Of a stretch of 64,000 nt of DNA, positions 1-7,460 are shown in pieces. How positions within the stretch are numbered: the first letter of the stretch is position 1; every line of letters starts with the position of its first letter. The DNA comes from Paraburkholderia terricola. GTDB taxonomy: Bacteria > Pseudomonadota > Gammaproteobacteria > Burkholderiales > Burkholderiaceae. The DNA lies in the NCBI RefSeq assembly GCF_900142195.1, contig NZ_FRAB01000037.1, forward strand, positions 1-64,000, given 5' to 3'. A program made the translations under genes and the position numbers. Under the pieces are notes generated by a model. It was not told the DNA's origin. It ran no database searches and saw only the letters and a program-made list of their open reading frames with translations.

Positions 1-71
1 GCCGACAACCGGAGCGACCGGGAATAGAGATCCGCCAACCGTTGTGTCCGTGGATTCATGACGCGGCATAA

Positions 72-326
72 TCGGGGAGTCGGCATAACCCGTGTGAGAA
101 CGCGATAAGACCGTTCACTGTTGGACGCCGGAACTGGCTCTTCAGTGACACCGTCGTCGGCGCAAACGCCGCCGCCAACCTGTATTCGCTCATGCAAACC
201 TGCAAAGCGAACAGCATTGAGCCGTACCATTACCTCATCGCGGTGTTCAAAGGTCTGCCGCACGCGCACACCGCCGACGACTACGACGCTTTGCTGCCTT
301 GGCGACTGAATCCAAACGTGACCTGA
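72..326 (+). pseudogene. IS66-family transposase (TnpC) C-terminal remnant
   Basis: Read in the frame whose codons start at positions divisible by three, this stretch encodes the C-terminal tail of an IS66 transposase: a CENAIRPF segment, then GRRNWLFSDT, then a helix-rich part ending in ALLPWRLNPN before a stop at 324-326. An in-frame stop at 69-71 and the window edge remove the body of the protein, so only about 84 residues remain. IS66 elements carry tnpA, tnpB and tnpC; none of the first two is visible here. The family call comes from the characteristic ENAIRPF and NWLFSDT motifs. The piece cannot be an active transposase as seen, although the upstream part lies outside the window. Confidence 0.75.
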
Positions 327-349
327 CGCATGGCGCATGCCAATGCGCA

Positions 350-375
350 AGGGGCGCCGTCTACTGCGCGCTTAC
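350..375. repeat. Candidate right terminal inverted repeat of the IS66 element
   Basis: IS66-family ends typically finish in a GCTTAC-type sequence (GTAAGC on the other strand). Downstream of the transposase stop the sequence runs to CTACTGCGCGCTTAC, ending at 375, and the next base begins reading into a different transposase. That junction supports 375 as the element's right end. The left end is outside the window, so no target duplication can be checked. Confidence 0.5.
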
Positions 376-492
376 GGTTATCTCGCTCGCGCCAGCGACC
401 CGCCTCCGCGCAATACTGTTATGTGGCGCGGCATGCAACGCCTTACCGATATTCAGCTGGGATATGAACTCGCCTTGAACCGAAGTGGGTAA
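376..492 (+). pseudogene. IS4-type transposase C-terminal remnant, interrupted by IS66
   Basis: The frame starting at 376 encodes GYLARASDPPPRN followed by WRGMQRLTDIQLGYEL and a stop at 490-492. This resembles the C-terminal end of IS4-family transposases, which finish with a GG(Y/F)LAR segment, a Pro-rich turn and a W-x-G-x-x-R-L-x-D-I helix. The reading frame opens exactly where the IS66 right end stops, so the IS66 copy appears to have inserted into this gene. Only about 38 residues are left. The family is recognised from memory of these motifs and could be a close relative of IS4 rather than IS4 itself. Confidence 0.55.
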
Positions 493-563
493 TTGCAAGG
501 TCGTCGGCACCGGCTTGACGCGAGCAGTGTTTAACCGTGCTCGGCGAGCTAATCCGCGATGCG

Positions 564-750
564 TCACTGCAGCAGTGCATCGAGCCGGTTGATCGGGTGG
601 TCGGCAATGTAGGTGAGGACGAAGCGCAAATACGCTTCGGGGCGATCGCATTGACTTGGGCGGTGCATAGGAGGCTGTAATGTAACTTGCAGCGGCACGC
701 TCTCCGTCGAGTCGGCTCCCGCAAAACAAGTAATCGCGTCGCAATGGAGG
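564..750 (-). pseudogene. Frameshifted IS66 transposase remnant
   Basis: Three minus-strand frames together rebuild an IS66 TnpC tail: LRRDYLFCGSRLDGERAAAS in one frame near 690-750, YSLLCTAQVNAI in a second near 655-690, and PEAYLRFVLTYIADHPINRL in a third, ending at the stop at 564-566. In intact IS66 proteins these blocks are contiguous. At least two frameshifts therefore inactivate the copy. It differs in sequence type from the plus-strand IS66 tail (PINRLDALL ending against ALLPWRLNPN), so it is a separate and older element. Confidence 0.75.
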
Positions 751-789
751 ACCCGCAAAAGACGGGCACGCCGTCCATCTTCAGCCAAC

Positions 790-1016
790 CATCGTTGCAC
801 TAACGCGCAACACCTCCTGTCGGTTAAGGACATACGGGATGCCTCGCTGGTGCCGGAGTCTTCACGACGGGGTCTTCAGACAGCCGTGAGCCGCGAATGG
901 CTACCAAATAATGCACGCCGACCAAGTCCGGCGTCCGGGACTGACGGCGCAGGCGCCCATATCACCGGCATTTTCGGTCCAGCCGGTCGAAAGCAGTCAC
1001 GTAATTCTCGCTGCCT
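790..1016. other. Gene-free stretch next to the IS remnants
   Basis: I see no credible coding frame, RNA gene or strong promoter here. Short frames exist on both strands but lack ribosome sites and family motifs. It is probably decayed insertion-sequence DNA, though nothing in it is recognisable enough to name. Confidence 0.4.
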
Positions 1017-1940
1017 TTAAGCTTGCACCGTTCCATCTCGCCATGGAAACCTGGCCAGCACTTGCCGGATCGCTATATCGAACGGTGTGCGGCGGCCTAT
1101 CCCGAGCGCGTCGAGGCGGTTCGAGGCGAGGTGGCAGTTGTGCGGACGCGGCGTCGCGTCAGCGGGCGTGCGTTGCGCCGTGAGATGCGCATCGAGTTGC
1201 AGTGTTTGAGCAAGGCGCACGGCGATCTCATACTTGGTCATCGGCTCGTCGCCCGACCACTGCACGACGCCGCGGATCGCTTCGCCACGGGCGTGCCGCT
1301 CGAGCATCTGCCGGATCACGAACGCGACGTCTGGCGTGAACGTGGGGTAACGGATCGCCCATGCATCCATGACGGCGACCTTGCCGTTCGGCAAGGTCGA
1401 CGCGGCAATCGCCGGCACGAGACTCGTCACCGCGGATTCCGCCCAACTGACGATCGGTCCATACAGCAGCGGTAAACGCAGCACACAGCCGAGACCGGTG
1501 GTTTCGGCCAGCGCGCGCTCGCCTTCGAGCTTGCTCCGCCCGTACGCATTGAGCGGCGCTGGCGTGGAATCATGCTGGTAGGGCGGATGAGTGCCGTCGA
1601 AGACGTAATCGGTAGAAATCGACAGGGTCCATGCACCTCGCCGGTCCGCTGCCGCAGCCAGGGTGCGCACCGCATCGACATTCAATGCACGGGCAAGCGC
1701 CGGATCGTGCTCGCACACATCCGGCCGGCGTTCCGCTGCCGCAATCACGAGCGCGTCCGGCGCTTCGCGCTCGACGAAGTCCGCGACTGCCCGCGCGTTG
1801 CGAATGTCGAGCGCGACCGTGTTCGGGCCTGGGCGGCTGAACGCGGTGGCAATGACGTGCCAGCCGGCCTGCGACGCCAGTTCTTCGATGAGAGCGCGGC
1901 CTAGCAACCCGGAAGCGCCAATGACGGCAATTTTGAACAT
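1017..1940 (-). CDS. SDR-family NAD(P)-dependent reductase, RmlD-like
   Basis: A 307-residue protein of the extended SDR superfamily, closest in layout to dTDP-4-dehydrorhamnose reductase (RmlD). The N-terminal Rossmann motif GASGLLG is at residues 8-14. The STDYVFDG segment at 109-116 and the YGRSK active-site Tyr-x3-Lys at 133-137 are both intact. The substrate is not determined by sequence. There are no dTDP-rhamnose genes nearby. Instead the gene lies 12 bases downstream of the copper chaperone gene on the same strand, so it is probably the second gene of a CueR-controlled unit. A role in copper or cell-envelope stress is inference only. The ATG start has only a weak ribosome site. Confidence 0.85.
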   Translation of the reverse strand: MFKIAVIGASGLLGRALIEELASQAGWHVIATAFSRPGPNTVALDIRNARAVADFVEREAPDALVIAAAERRPDVCEHDPALARALNVDAVRTLAAAADRRGAWTLSISTDYVFDGTHPPYQHDSTPAPLNAYGRSKLEGERALAETTGLGCVLRLPLLYGPIVSWAESAVTSLVPAIAASTLPNGKVAVMDAWAIRYPTFTPDVAFVIRQMLERHARGEAIRGVVQWSGDEPMTKYEIAVRLAQTLQLDAHLTAQRTPADATPRPHNCHLASNRLDALGIGRRTPFDIAIRQVLARFPWRDGTVQA

Positions 1941-1952
1941 GGGCGAACTCGC

Positions 1953-2177
1953 TTAGTGGGGCGCGACGCTGGGCACGCCCGTAACCGTATAGCCGACCTC
2001 GTCGACCACGGTCTTCAACAGGCTAACGTCAACCGGTTGCGCCGATTCGACCGTCACACGCCCGGATACCAGATCGACCTCTACCTGCGCGCTCGGGAGC
2101 TGTGCGCGGATCGCATTCGTGACTGCGACTACGCAATGCTGGCAGCTCATGCCTTCTACCTTAAATTCGATCGTCAT
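1953..2177 (-). CDS. copZ: Copper chaperone, heavy-metal-associated domain
   Basis: A 74-residue protein consisting of one HMA (ferredoxin-like) domain. The metal-binding loop GMSCQHC places the Cu(I)-ligating cysteines at 12 and 15. Free-standing proteins of this size act as cytosolic Cu(I) chaperones that hand copper to CopA-type ATPases. No CopA gene is in this window, so the partner must be elsewhere. A GAGG ribosome site precedes the ATG. The gene is divergent from cueR, with the CueR-type operator between them, which supports copper induction. The family is certain; the name copZ follows context. Confidence 0.9.
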   Translation of the reverse strand: MTIEFKVEGMSCQHCVVAVTNAIRAQLPSAQVEVDLVSGRVTVESAQPVDVSLLKTVVDEVGYTVTGVPSVAPH

Positions 2178-2247
2178 GGAAAACCGCCTCGGAAAAATGG
2201 GGGACGTTGAATAGTTGAATTATGCCTGCCGACCCGTATCTGGGTAG

Positions 2248-2278
2248 CGGGCCTTCCCATCATGGGAAGGTGTACGAT
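2248..2278 (+). promoter_or_regulatory. CueR-type operator and promoter
   Basis: A perfect 7-5-7 palindrome, CCTTCCC-ATCAT-GGGAAGG, spans 2252-2270 between divergent copZ and cueR. It matches the form of CueR operators (CCTTCC...GGAAGG). On the plus strand CGGGCC (2248-2253) and TACGAT (2273-2278) flank it at 19 bp, the over-long spacer typical of MerR-family promoters. A second, weaker inverted repeat, ACCC-GTATCT-GGGT, sits at 2232-2245 nearer copZ. Which strand is driven is uncertain: the -10 is better on the cueR side. Confidence 0.75.
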
Positions 2279-2304
2279 CGACGCAATCACAGGGGTAACA
2301 AGTC

Positions 2305-2727
2305 ATGAACATCGGTGAAGCGGCTCGCGCGTCAGGCGTCACGGCGAAAATGATTCGCTACTACGAAAGTGTCGGGCTGCTGGCGGCGAAAGCGAGAACC
2401 AGCGCCGGCTATCGCGTTTACGGTCCGCAAGAGGTCCATTCGCTGCGTTTCATCCGCCAGGCGCGCCGGCTCGGCTTTCTGGTCGAGGACATTCGAAGGC
2501 TACTGGCGCTGTGGCACGACCGCTCGCGCGCGAGTGCCGAAGTGAAGGCTATTGCGCTGGAACATGTCTCGGAGCTTGATCGCCGTATCGCCGAACTGAC
2601 CGATATGCGCGACACATTGGCACATCTCGCCGATCATTGCCACGGCGACGAACGCCCCGATTGCCCAATTATCGAGCGACTTGCCGATGCGACTGTGGCC
2701 ACGGTAGAAGGTTGTCATCTCAGTTAA
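2305..2727 (+). CDS. cueR: Cu(I)-responsive MerR-family regulator CueR
   Basis: A 140-residue MerR-family activator that senses cytosolic Cu(I). The N-terminal winged helix (residues 1-70) is followed by a dimerisation coiled coil and a C-terminal metal loop, CHGDERPDC, with cysteines at 112 and 120. Those are the same positions as the Cu(I) ligands in E. coli CueR, and the following PII matches too. A ribosome site AGGGG lies about ten bases before the ATG. It is divergent from copZ across a CueR-type palindrome, so it should activate copZ and possibly its own gene. The two-cysteine loop argues against a zinc, lead or mercury sensor. Confidence 0.93.
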   Translation: MNIGEAARASGVTAKMIRYYESVGLLAAKARTSAGYRVYGPQEVHSLRFIRQARRLGFLVEDIRRLLALWHDRSRASAEVKAIALEHVSELDRRIAELTDMRDTLAHLADHCHGDERPDCPIIERLADATVATVEGCHLS

Positions 2728-3028
2728 TGCAATTCCACGCATATCGAACGCAATTTGAACCGAACGCAGTGCCACCCGAAGGGTTTGCACATAAATAGTG
2801 CGCAAAATTTGGCGGTTGCGCCGATCGCTCGCCGAGAGTGATCTGGATCCATGGAGAATCAAGGAGTTAGCTGCACCACCGGCGTGCACCATTCCAAAAA
2901 GGAATGCACATCATGCGAGCATTTCACTAGGCAGGGTGCACCATAAGGCTATAATTCGGGTTAACCCGTTAGCGGGAAATCCCTGATGCCAAATCACCGG
3001 GGATTCGATCTGATCCTTGGAGAACATC
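2728..3028. other. Intergenic region with a hairpin and the DUF3563 gene promoter
   Basis: No gene is supported here. A bulged hairpin at 2884-2908 has arms GTGC-ACC-ATTCC and GGAAT-GCAC around an AAAAA loop. The octamer GTGCACCA recurs at about 2937. A consensus TATAAT lies at 2950-2955, about 75 bases before the DUF3563 start, without a clear -35. These elements may control that small gene. Confidence 0.45.
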
Positions 3029-3175
3029 ATGTTTGCATACCTTGTTGAAAAGCTGAGCACGTGGTTTGAAACTGCGGAACGTAGCCGTCGTGAAGCCTAC
3101 CTGGCGTCATCGTCGGATATCGTTCAGCTCGAGCATCGCATCCGCTCGCTGGAAACCAACGGCTACTCGCTGTAA
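3029..3175 (+). CDS. DUF3563 family small protein
   Basis: A 48-residue protein beginning MFAYLVEKLSTWFE and ending in ETNGYSL. The amphipathic N-terminus, the RRxAYLASSSD centre and the Leu-Glu-Arg helix match the DUF3563 family of Burkholderiales, whose members are about this size and have no known function. A purine-rich AGAAC lies before the ATG. A consensus -10 is upstream and a strong rho-independent terminator follows, so it is probably a single-gene transcript. No signal peptide is seen, so it is likely cytoplasmic or peripherally membrane-bound. Confidence 0.8.
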   Translation: MFAYLVEKLSTWFETAERSRREAYLASSSDIVQLEHRIRSLETNGYSL

Positions 3176-3238
3176 GTTTTCACTGCGTCAAGTTTGGCCC
3201 GGCAGCGCATGTTGCGCAGCCATCGTAGGACAGTGTCG

Positions 3239-3262
3239 AGCCCCGTACAGACGGGGCTTTGT
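3239..3262 (+). terminator. Rho-independent terminator after the DUF3563 gene
   Basis: A perfect 8-bp stem, AGCCCCGT / ACGGGGCT, with loop ACAG is followed by TTGT. It lies 64 bases after the DUF3563 stop codon. Confidence 0.75.
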
Positions 3263-3402
3263 CACATCTGAATCCAACGTTTCGTGGCGGCGGCGCCGTA
3301 TGGCTACTCGCGGCGAATATCCTCTAGCCTGATAACCAACGCCGCGGTAAGGTAAAGCGTTTTCCGCATAATCCGGCAACTCAAATCCGCACCGGCCCGC
3401 CC

Positions 3403-3744
3403 ATGCATCCTGTCCGCTCGCTGAAATCCCTTCTGGTTGTCGCCGTGGCCGCCGCGCTGGCAACGGCTCTCGCCATGTCGAGCGCTTTGGCCGCGTCGAG
3501 CAGCGTACGTAAGCCGGTGATCCTCGACTCGCAAAACGGCATTAGCGACGGTCAGAGCGGAACCATACTGCAGACCGCGCCGCTCTCGCGACAACCGATT
3601 GTCGAGGCGCAGCCTATCGCGACGCCTACCGAGTTGACGCCCAATTCGGCGATGCCGTTCGTTATCGCGCCGTACATCCAATTGCCTGTCGGTGGTGGCG
3701 TGGCACCGCAGTTGCAACTCCGCCCGGCGCCTCGTTCGCAATAA
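3403..3744 (+). CDS. Hypothetical secreted protein
   Basis: A 113-residue protein with a clear Sec signal peptide: basic start HPVRSLK, then a long Ala/Val/Leu core and a likely cleavage after ALA near residue 30. The mature part is low-complexity and rich in Pro, Gln and Ser, with no cysteines and no motif I recognise. It is flanked by the DUF3563 gene and an ABC-type binding protein but is separated from both by more than 200 bases, so it is probably monocistronic. No function can be assigned. Confidence 0.6.
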   Translation: MHPVRSLKSLLVVAVAAALATALAMSSALAASSSVRKPVILDSQNGISDGQSGTILQTAPLSRQPIVEAQPIATPTELTPNSAMPFVIAPYIQLPVGGGVAPQLQLRPAPRSQ

Positions 3745-3996
3745 GCGCCTTTGGCGCGCGACCTCGGCCGTTCGCTTCCATCCCATTGATGTTTCGAGCG
3801 GCTCGGCTCGCTCCAGCCGGCTGAGTAGCGCTTGCCTTCTTCCGCTCGTGCGCCTGGCATACGGCGCGCGCCATTGGGGTTTGGGCGCATGGCGTGGGCG
3901 AAACCGTCCGACGACAATCGTTGCACGGTCCAGCGCCGGGGCATCGGCCATGCATATCAGACGGCGTGAATGAAAAACAGAACAAGGAGACATCAA

Positions 3997-5037
3997 ATGC
4001 CTACTCACCGGATGTGGCAGACCATCGGCGCTTTCGCCACGCTGATTGCGCTTGCGGCGCTACCCGGCGTTTCGCTCGCCCGGGACACCCCGGAAAAGCC
4101 CACGCTGACGATGGCGGTCGGCGGTTTGCCGGGTCTCTACTATTTACCGGTGCTTGCCGCGCAACAATTGGGCTACTTCAAGGACGAGGGCCTTGACGTT
4201 ACCCTCGAGGATTTCGCCGGCGGATCGAAGGCGCTGGAAGCGGTGGTGGGCGGCAGCGCCGACGTGGGCGCCGGCGCATTCGAGCACACGCTGTTCATGC
4301 AGGCAAAGGGACAGCGCTACCGGGCGTTCGTCCTGATGGGCCGTGCGCCGCAGATCGTCGTCGCCGTGCTGAAGTCAAGGGCCGATCAGATCAAGACGCT
4401 GGCGGACTTCAAAGGAGCGAAAGTCGGGGTGAGCGCGCCGGGTTCATCCACCGATCTCGTGCTCACCGTGGCGCTGCGCAAGGCAGGCGTCCAACGCAAC
4501 GAGATCTCCGCGATTGGCGTCGGCAGCGGCGCAACAGTACTGGCCGCGGTGAGCGGCGGCCAGATCGACGCGCTTTCCAACGTCGATCCGATGATGACCA
4601 AGCTCACGCGCAGCGGCGCCGTCAAGGTTCTGGTCGATACGCGCACGGTGAAGGGCACGCAGGAGGTGTTCGGCGGAACTATGCCCGCCGCGACGCTCTA
4701 TGCCTCGGAGAATTTCATCCAGAAGTATCCGAAGACGACGCAGGCGCTCGCAAATGCGATCGTGCGCGCGGACCACTGGCTGCAGACCGCGAGCGACGCG
4801 GATCTGCTGAAGATGGTGCCCCCGGCGTATCTGCTCAACGACTCGGCGCTGTATGTGGAAGCCTTCCACAACGTGCGCGACGCCTATTCGCCGGACGGCC
4901 TGATGCCGGCCGACGGTCCGGCGACTTCATTGCGTGCGTTGGCGTCGTTCGATAATCGGCTCGATCCGAAAAAGATCGATCTGAATACGACGTATACCAA
5001 CGACTTCGCTCGTAAGGCAGCGGCGCAACTCAAGTAA
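3997..5037 (+). CDS. ABC transporter substrate-binding protein, NitT/TauT type
   Basis: A 346-residue periplasmic binding protein of the NMT1/SsuA-like family that binds nitrate, taurine, sulfonates or thiamine precursors. After a signal peptide ending in SLA, the mature chain opens with TLTMAVGG and YYLPVLAAQQLGYFKDEGLD, the typical first half of the ligand fold. It continues with an ADVGAGAFEH segment and KVGVSAPGSSTDL. I chose the ATG at 3997 because AAGGAG lies just upstream; an in-frame ATG at 3970 has none. No permease or ATPase gene is adjacent, so its transporter partners are elsewhere or it works alone. The ligand is unknown. Confidence 0.85.
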   Translation: MPTHRMWQTIGAFATLIALAALPGVSLARDTPEKPTLTMAVGGLPGLYYLPVLAAQQLGYFKDEGLDVTLEDFAGGSKALEAVVGGSADVGAGAFEHTLFMQAKGQRYRAFVLMGRAPQIVVAVLKSRADQIKTLADFKGAKVGVSAPGSSTDLVLTVALRKAGVQRNEISAIGVGSGATVLAAVSGGQIDALSNVDPMMTKLTRSGAVKVLVDTRTVKGTQEVFGGTMPAATLYASENFIQKYPKTTQALANAIVRADHWLQTASDADLLKMVPPAYLLNDSALYVEAFHNVRDAYSPDGLMPADGPATSLRALASFDNRLDPKKIDLNTTYTNDFARKAAAQLK

Positions 5038-5225
5038 AGCCGAGCGATGGCATGGTGAGCGGGCGGCCACGCGCGAAATGCGCTGGGATTGCGTGCACGT
5101 ACGCGCGAGCGTCACATGGCGGTGTCCGCGGCTAGGCTTTGTCGCCGAGCGAATGCGATCACGGCCGTCACCCGCTCGAACCACGCGGTCCATTCCCCGC
5201 GCTTGGCAACTGATCCGCAGCAAGC

Positions 5226-6071
5226 TCAATCGCCGCGATATTCCACCTTGAACTGCGCTGCGTTGTCTTCGCCGAGCGCTTTCACCAGCCAGGGCATCTG
5301 GTCTTTGAGCGTTTTCGCGAGCGTATACGGTGGATTCAGGATGAACATGCCGCTACCGAACAATCCAAAGCCGTCTGTCGGCGGATTGCTGACGGTGAGG
5401 CTCACATGCAGCCAGTTGCGTTCCTGCAGCTTTTTCAACTGATCGGGAAAGCGCTGCGACTCCTGGCGCCTCACCTGCGGATACCAGACCGCATACGTGC
5501 CGGTCGGGAAGCGCTTGAGACTCTCTTCAACGCAGCGAAGCGTGCGGGTGTAATCGCGTTTGTCCTCGTACGACGGATCGAGCAGCACCAGCGCGCGGCG
5601 CGGCGCTGGCGGCAGCAACGCGAGGATGCCGTCGAAGCCATCGCCCGCATAAAGCATTGCGCGGCGACCCGCGTCGCGGAAGTTATGGCGCAGCACGTCG
5701 ATTTCGGTGGTGTGCAGCTCGAAGAGACGCATGCGGTCCTGCTCGCGTAGCTGCCGCCAGGCAATATACGGCGAGCCCGGATAGAAGCGCAACTGGCCGT
5801 CCGGATTGAGCGCGCTCACTTCGTCGATGTAATCGGCGAATAGCGGCGGCAGATCATTACGCCCCCAAAGCTTGGCGATGCCCGTCTGGAACTCGCCGGT
5901 TTTGGTCGCGTAGCCTTCCTTCAGCGAATAGACGCCGGCGCCCGCGTGCGTGTCGATATACCAATAGGCTTTGTCCTTCTGGCCAAGGTAGCGCAATAGC
6001 TGCAAGACGACGGCGTGTTTCAGAACATCGGCGTGATTGCCTGCATGAAAGGCGTGGCGATAGCTGAGCAT
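5226..6071 (-). CDS. rlmJ: 23S rRNA (adenine(2030)-N6)-methyltransferase
   Basis: A 281-residue protein that begins MLSYRHAFHAGNHADVLKH, the conserved RlmJ start, and matches the usual family length of about 280. RlmJ methylates A2030 of 23S rRNA using S-adenosylmethionine. The catalytic N6-methyltransferase motif reads DPSYE; the E. coli enzyme has DPPYE, a conservative change. An open frame continues 58 codons upstream of this ATG but that part does not resemble the family, so the start at 6071 is preferred. The gene stands alone between a convergent ABC binding protein and an aldo/keto reductase. Confidence 0.93.
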   Translation of the reverse strand: MLSYRHAFHAGNHADVLKHAVVLQLLRYLGQKDKAYWYIDTHAGAGVYSLKEGYATKTGEFQTGIAKLWGRNDLPPLFADYIDEVSALNPDGQLRFYPGSPYIAWRQLREQDRMRLFELHTTEIDVLRHNFRDAGRRAMLYAGDGFDGILALLPPAPRRALVLLDPSYEDKRDYTRTLRCVEESLKRFPTGTYAVWYPQVRRQESQRFPDQLKKLQERNWLHVSLTVSNPPTDGFGLFGSGMFILNPPYTLAKTLKDQMPWLVKALGEDNAAQFKVEYRGD

Positions 6072-6265
6072 TTTGAGGAGACGCTGAAAGAGGGCGGCCG
6101 GTCTGAAGCGATCCGGCGATGCGGGTGCAGTGCGGCAGCACGGCTGATGTGCCGCGCGACCGCATATTGTACGCGACGCCGCATCGCGACTTGCGGCGAG
6201 TTCGCGCGGCATGGCCGCGATGGTGCCCGAGCTCCCGCGTGTCACGCGGTTCGGCGCGAGTCAGC

Positions 6266-7237
6266 TCAGTCGTAGGCGTCGCCGATGATCTCCTCGATAC
6301 GCTGCTTGATCTCCGGTGTGATTTGCTCGGCCACGTCGGCGGATTTCATGTTCTCGCCGATCTGTTCGACCCGCGACGCGCCCGTGATCACCGTGCTGAC
6401 ATGCGGATTCTTCAGAATCCATGCGATTGCCAACTGGCCGACCGTGCAGCCCAGGTCGTCGGCCACTTCGCCGAGCTTGCCGACCACGTTGTTCTTGCCC
6501 GCGTCGGTGACCTGCTTGCGCAGCCAGTCGTAGCCTTGCAATTGCGCGCGGCTGTCGGCGGGCACGCCGTCGCGGTATTTGCCAGTGAGCAGGCCGGACG
6601 CAAGCGGGCTCCATGTGGTGAGCCCAAGCCCGATATCTTCGTAAAGCCGCTTGTATTCCTGCTCGACGCGCTTGCGATGGAACAGGTTGTACTGCGGCTG
6701 CTCCATGACAGGCTTGTGCAAATGGTGCCGCTCCGCAATTTCATAAGCGGCGCGGATTTCATCGGCGCTCCATTCCGACGTACCCCAGTACAGCGCCTTG
6801 CCGCGCGTGATCATGTCGCTCATCGCCCAAACGGTTTCCTCGATCGGCGTATTCGGGTCGGGACGATGACAGAACACCAGATCGACATAGTCGAGTTGCA
6901 GACGTTTGAGCGACGAGTCGATCGCGTTCAGCAGATATTTGCGGTTCAGCGTGTGGTACTGGTTCGGCGCTTCGGCGAGGCCCCAGAAGAATTTCGTCGA
7001 CACCACATAGCTCACGCGCGGCCACGCCAGTTCCTTCAGCGCCTGGCCCATGATTTCCTCGGATTTCCCGCCAGCGTACACCTCGGCGTTGTCAAAGAAA
7101 TTGACTCCCGCGTCACGCGCCGCAGCGAGCGACTCACGCGCCGCGCGATGATCGACCTGGTTGCCGTAGGTGACCCACGAGCCGATGGACAGTTCGCTGA
7201 CTTGCAGGCCGGAGCGGCCCAGACGTCGATACTTCAT
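6266..7237 (-). CDS. Aldo/keto reductase, Kv-beta-like
   Basis: A 323-residue TIM-barrel NADPH-dependent reductase. The segment MKYRRLGRSGLQVSELSIGSW is typical of the AKR11/12 and potassium-channel-beta-like group. The catalytic residues are visible: Asp and Tyr in FFDNAEVYAGGKSEE, Lys in STKFFWG, and His in VFCHRPDPN. The NADPH-binding C-terminal segment VITGASRVEQIGEN is present. These enzymes reduce aldehydes such as methylglyoxal; the natural substrate here is unknown. AAGGAGACATGC gives a good ribosome site. It stands divergent from the 3-hydroxybutyrate dehydrogenase gene. Confidence 0.9.
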   Translation of the reverse strand: MKYRRLGRSGLQVSELSIGSWVTYGNQVDHRAARESLAAARDAGVNFFDNAEVYAGGKSEEIMGQALKELAWPRVSYVVSTKFFWGLAEAPNQYHTLNRKYLLNAIDSSLKRLQLDYVDLVFCHRPDPNTPIEETVWAMSDMITRGKALYWGTSEWSADEIRAAYEIAERHHLHKPVMEQPQYNLFHRKRVEQEYKRLYEDIGLGLTTWSPLASGLLTGKYRDGVPADSRAQLQGYDWLRKQVTDAGKNNVVGKLGEVADDLGCTVGQLAIAWILKNPHVSTVITGASRVEQIGENMKSADVAEQITPEIKQRIEEIIGDAYD

Positions 7238-7460
7238 GCATGTCTCCTTGATGGTGAAGCTACTGGAATCCCGCGGAAAGCAGCCAGTCTAAAGAGAAAA
7301 GTTTGAATGTGCTTTTTACCGCTGGACTTCACACGCTTCATGCACAATAGCAGCGTTGGCCGCGGTGCGGCAGTCAGCCGAACGGCCTATGCCGGTTGGC
7401 TGACTTCACGACGCTCGCGGCCCGTGGTCTCATTGCTCATCAACTGCATGGAGGTTCTGC

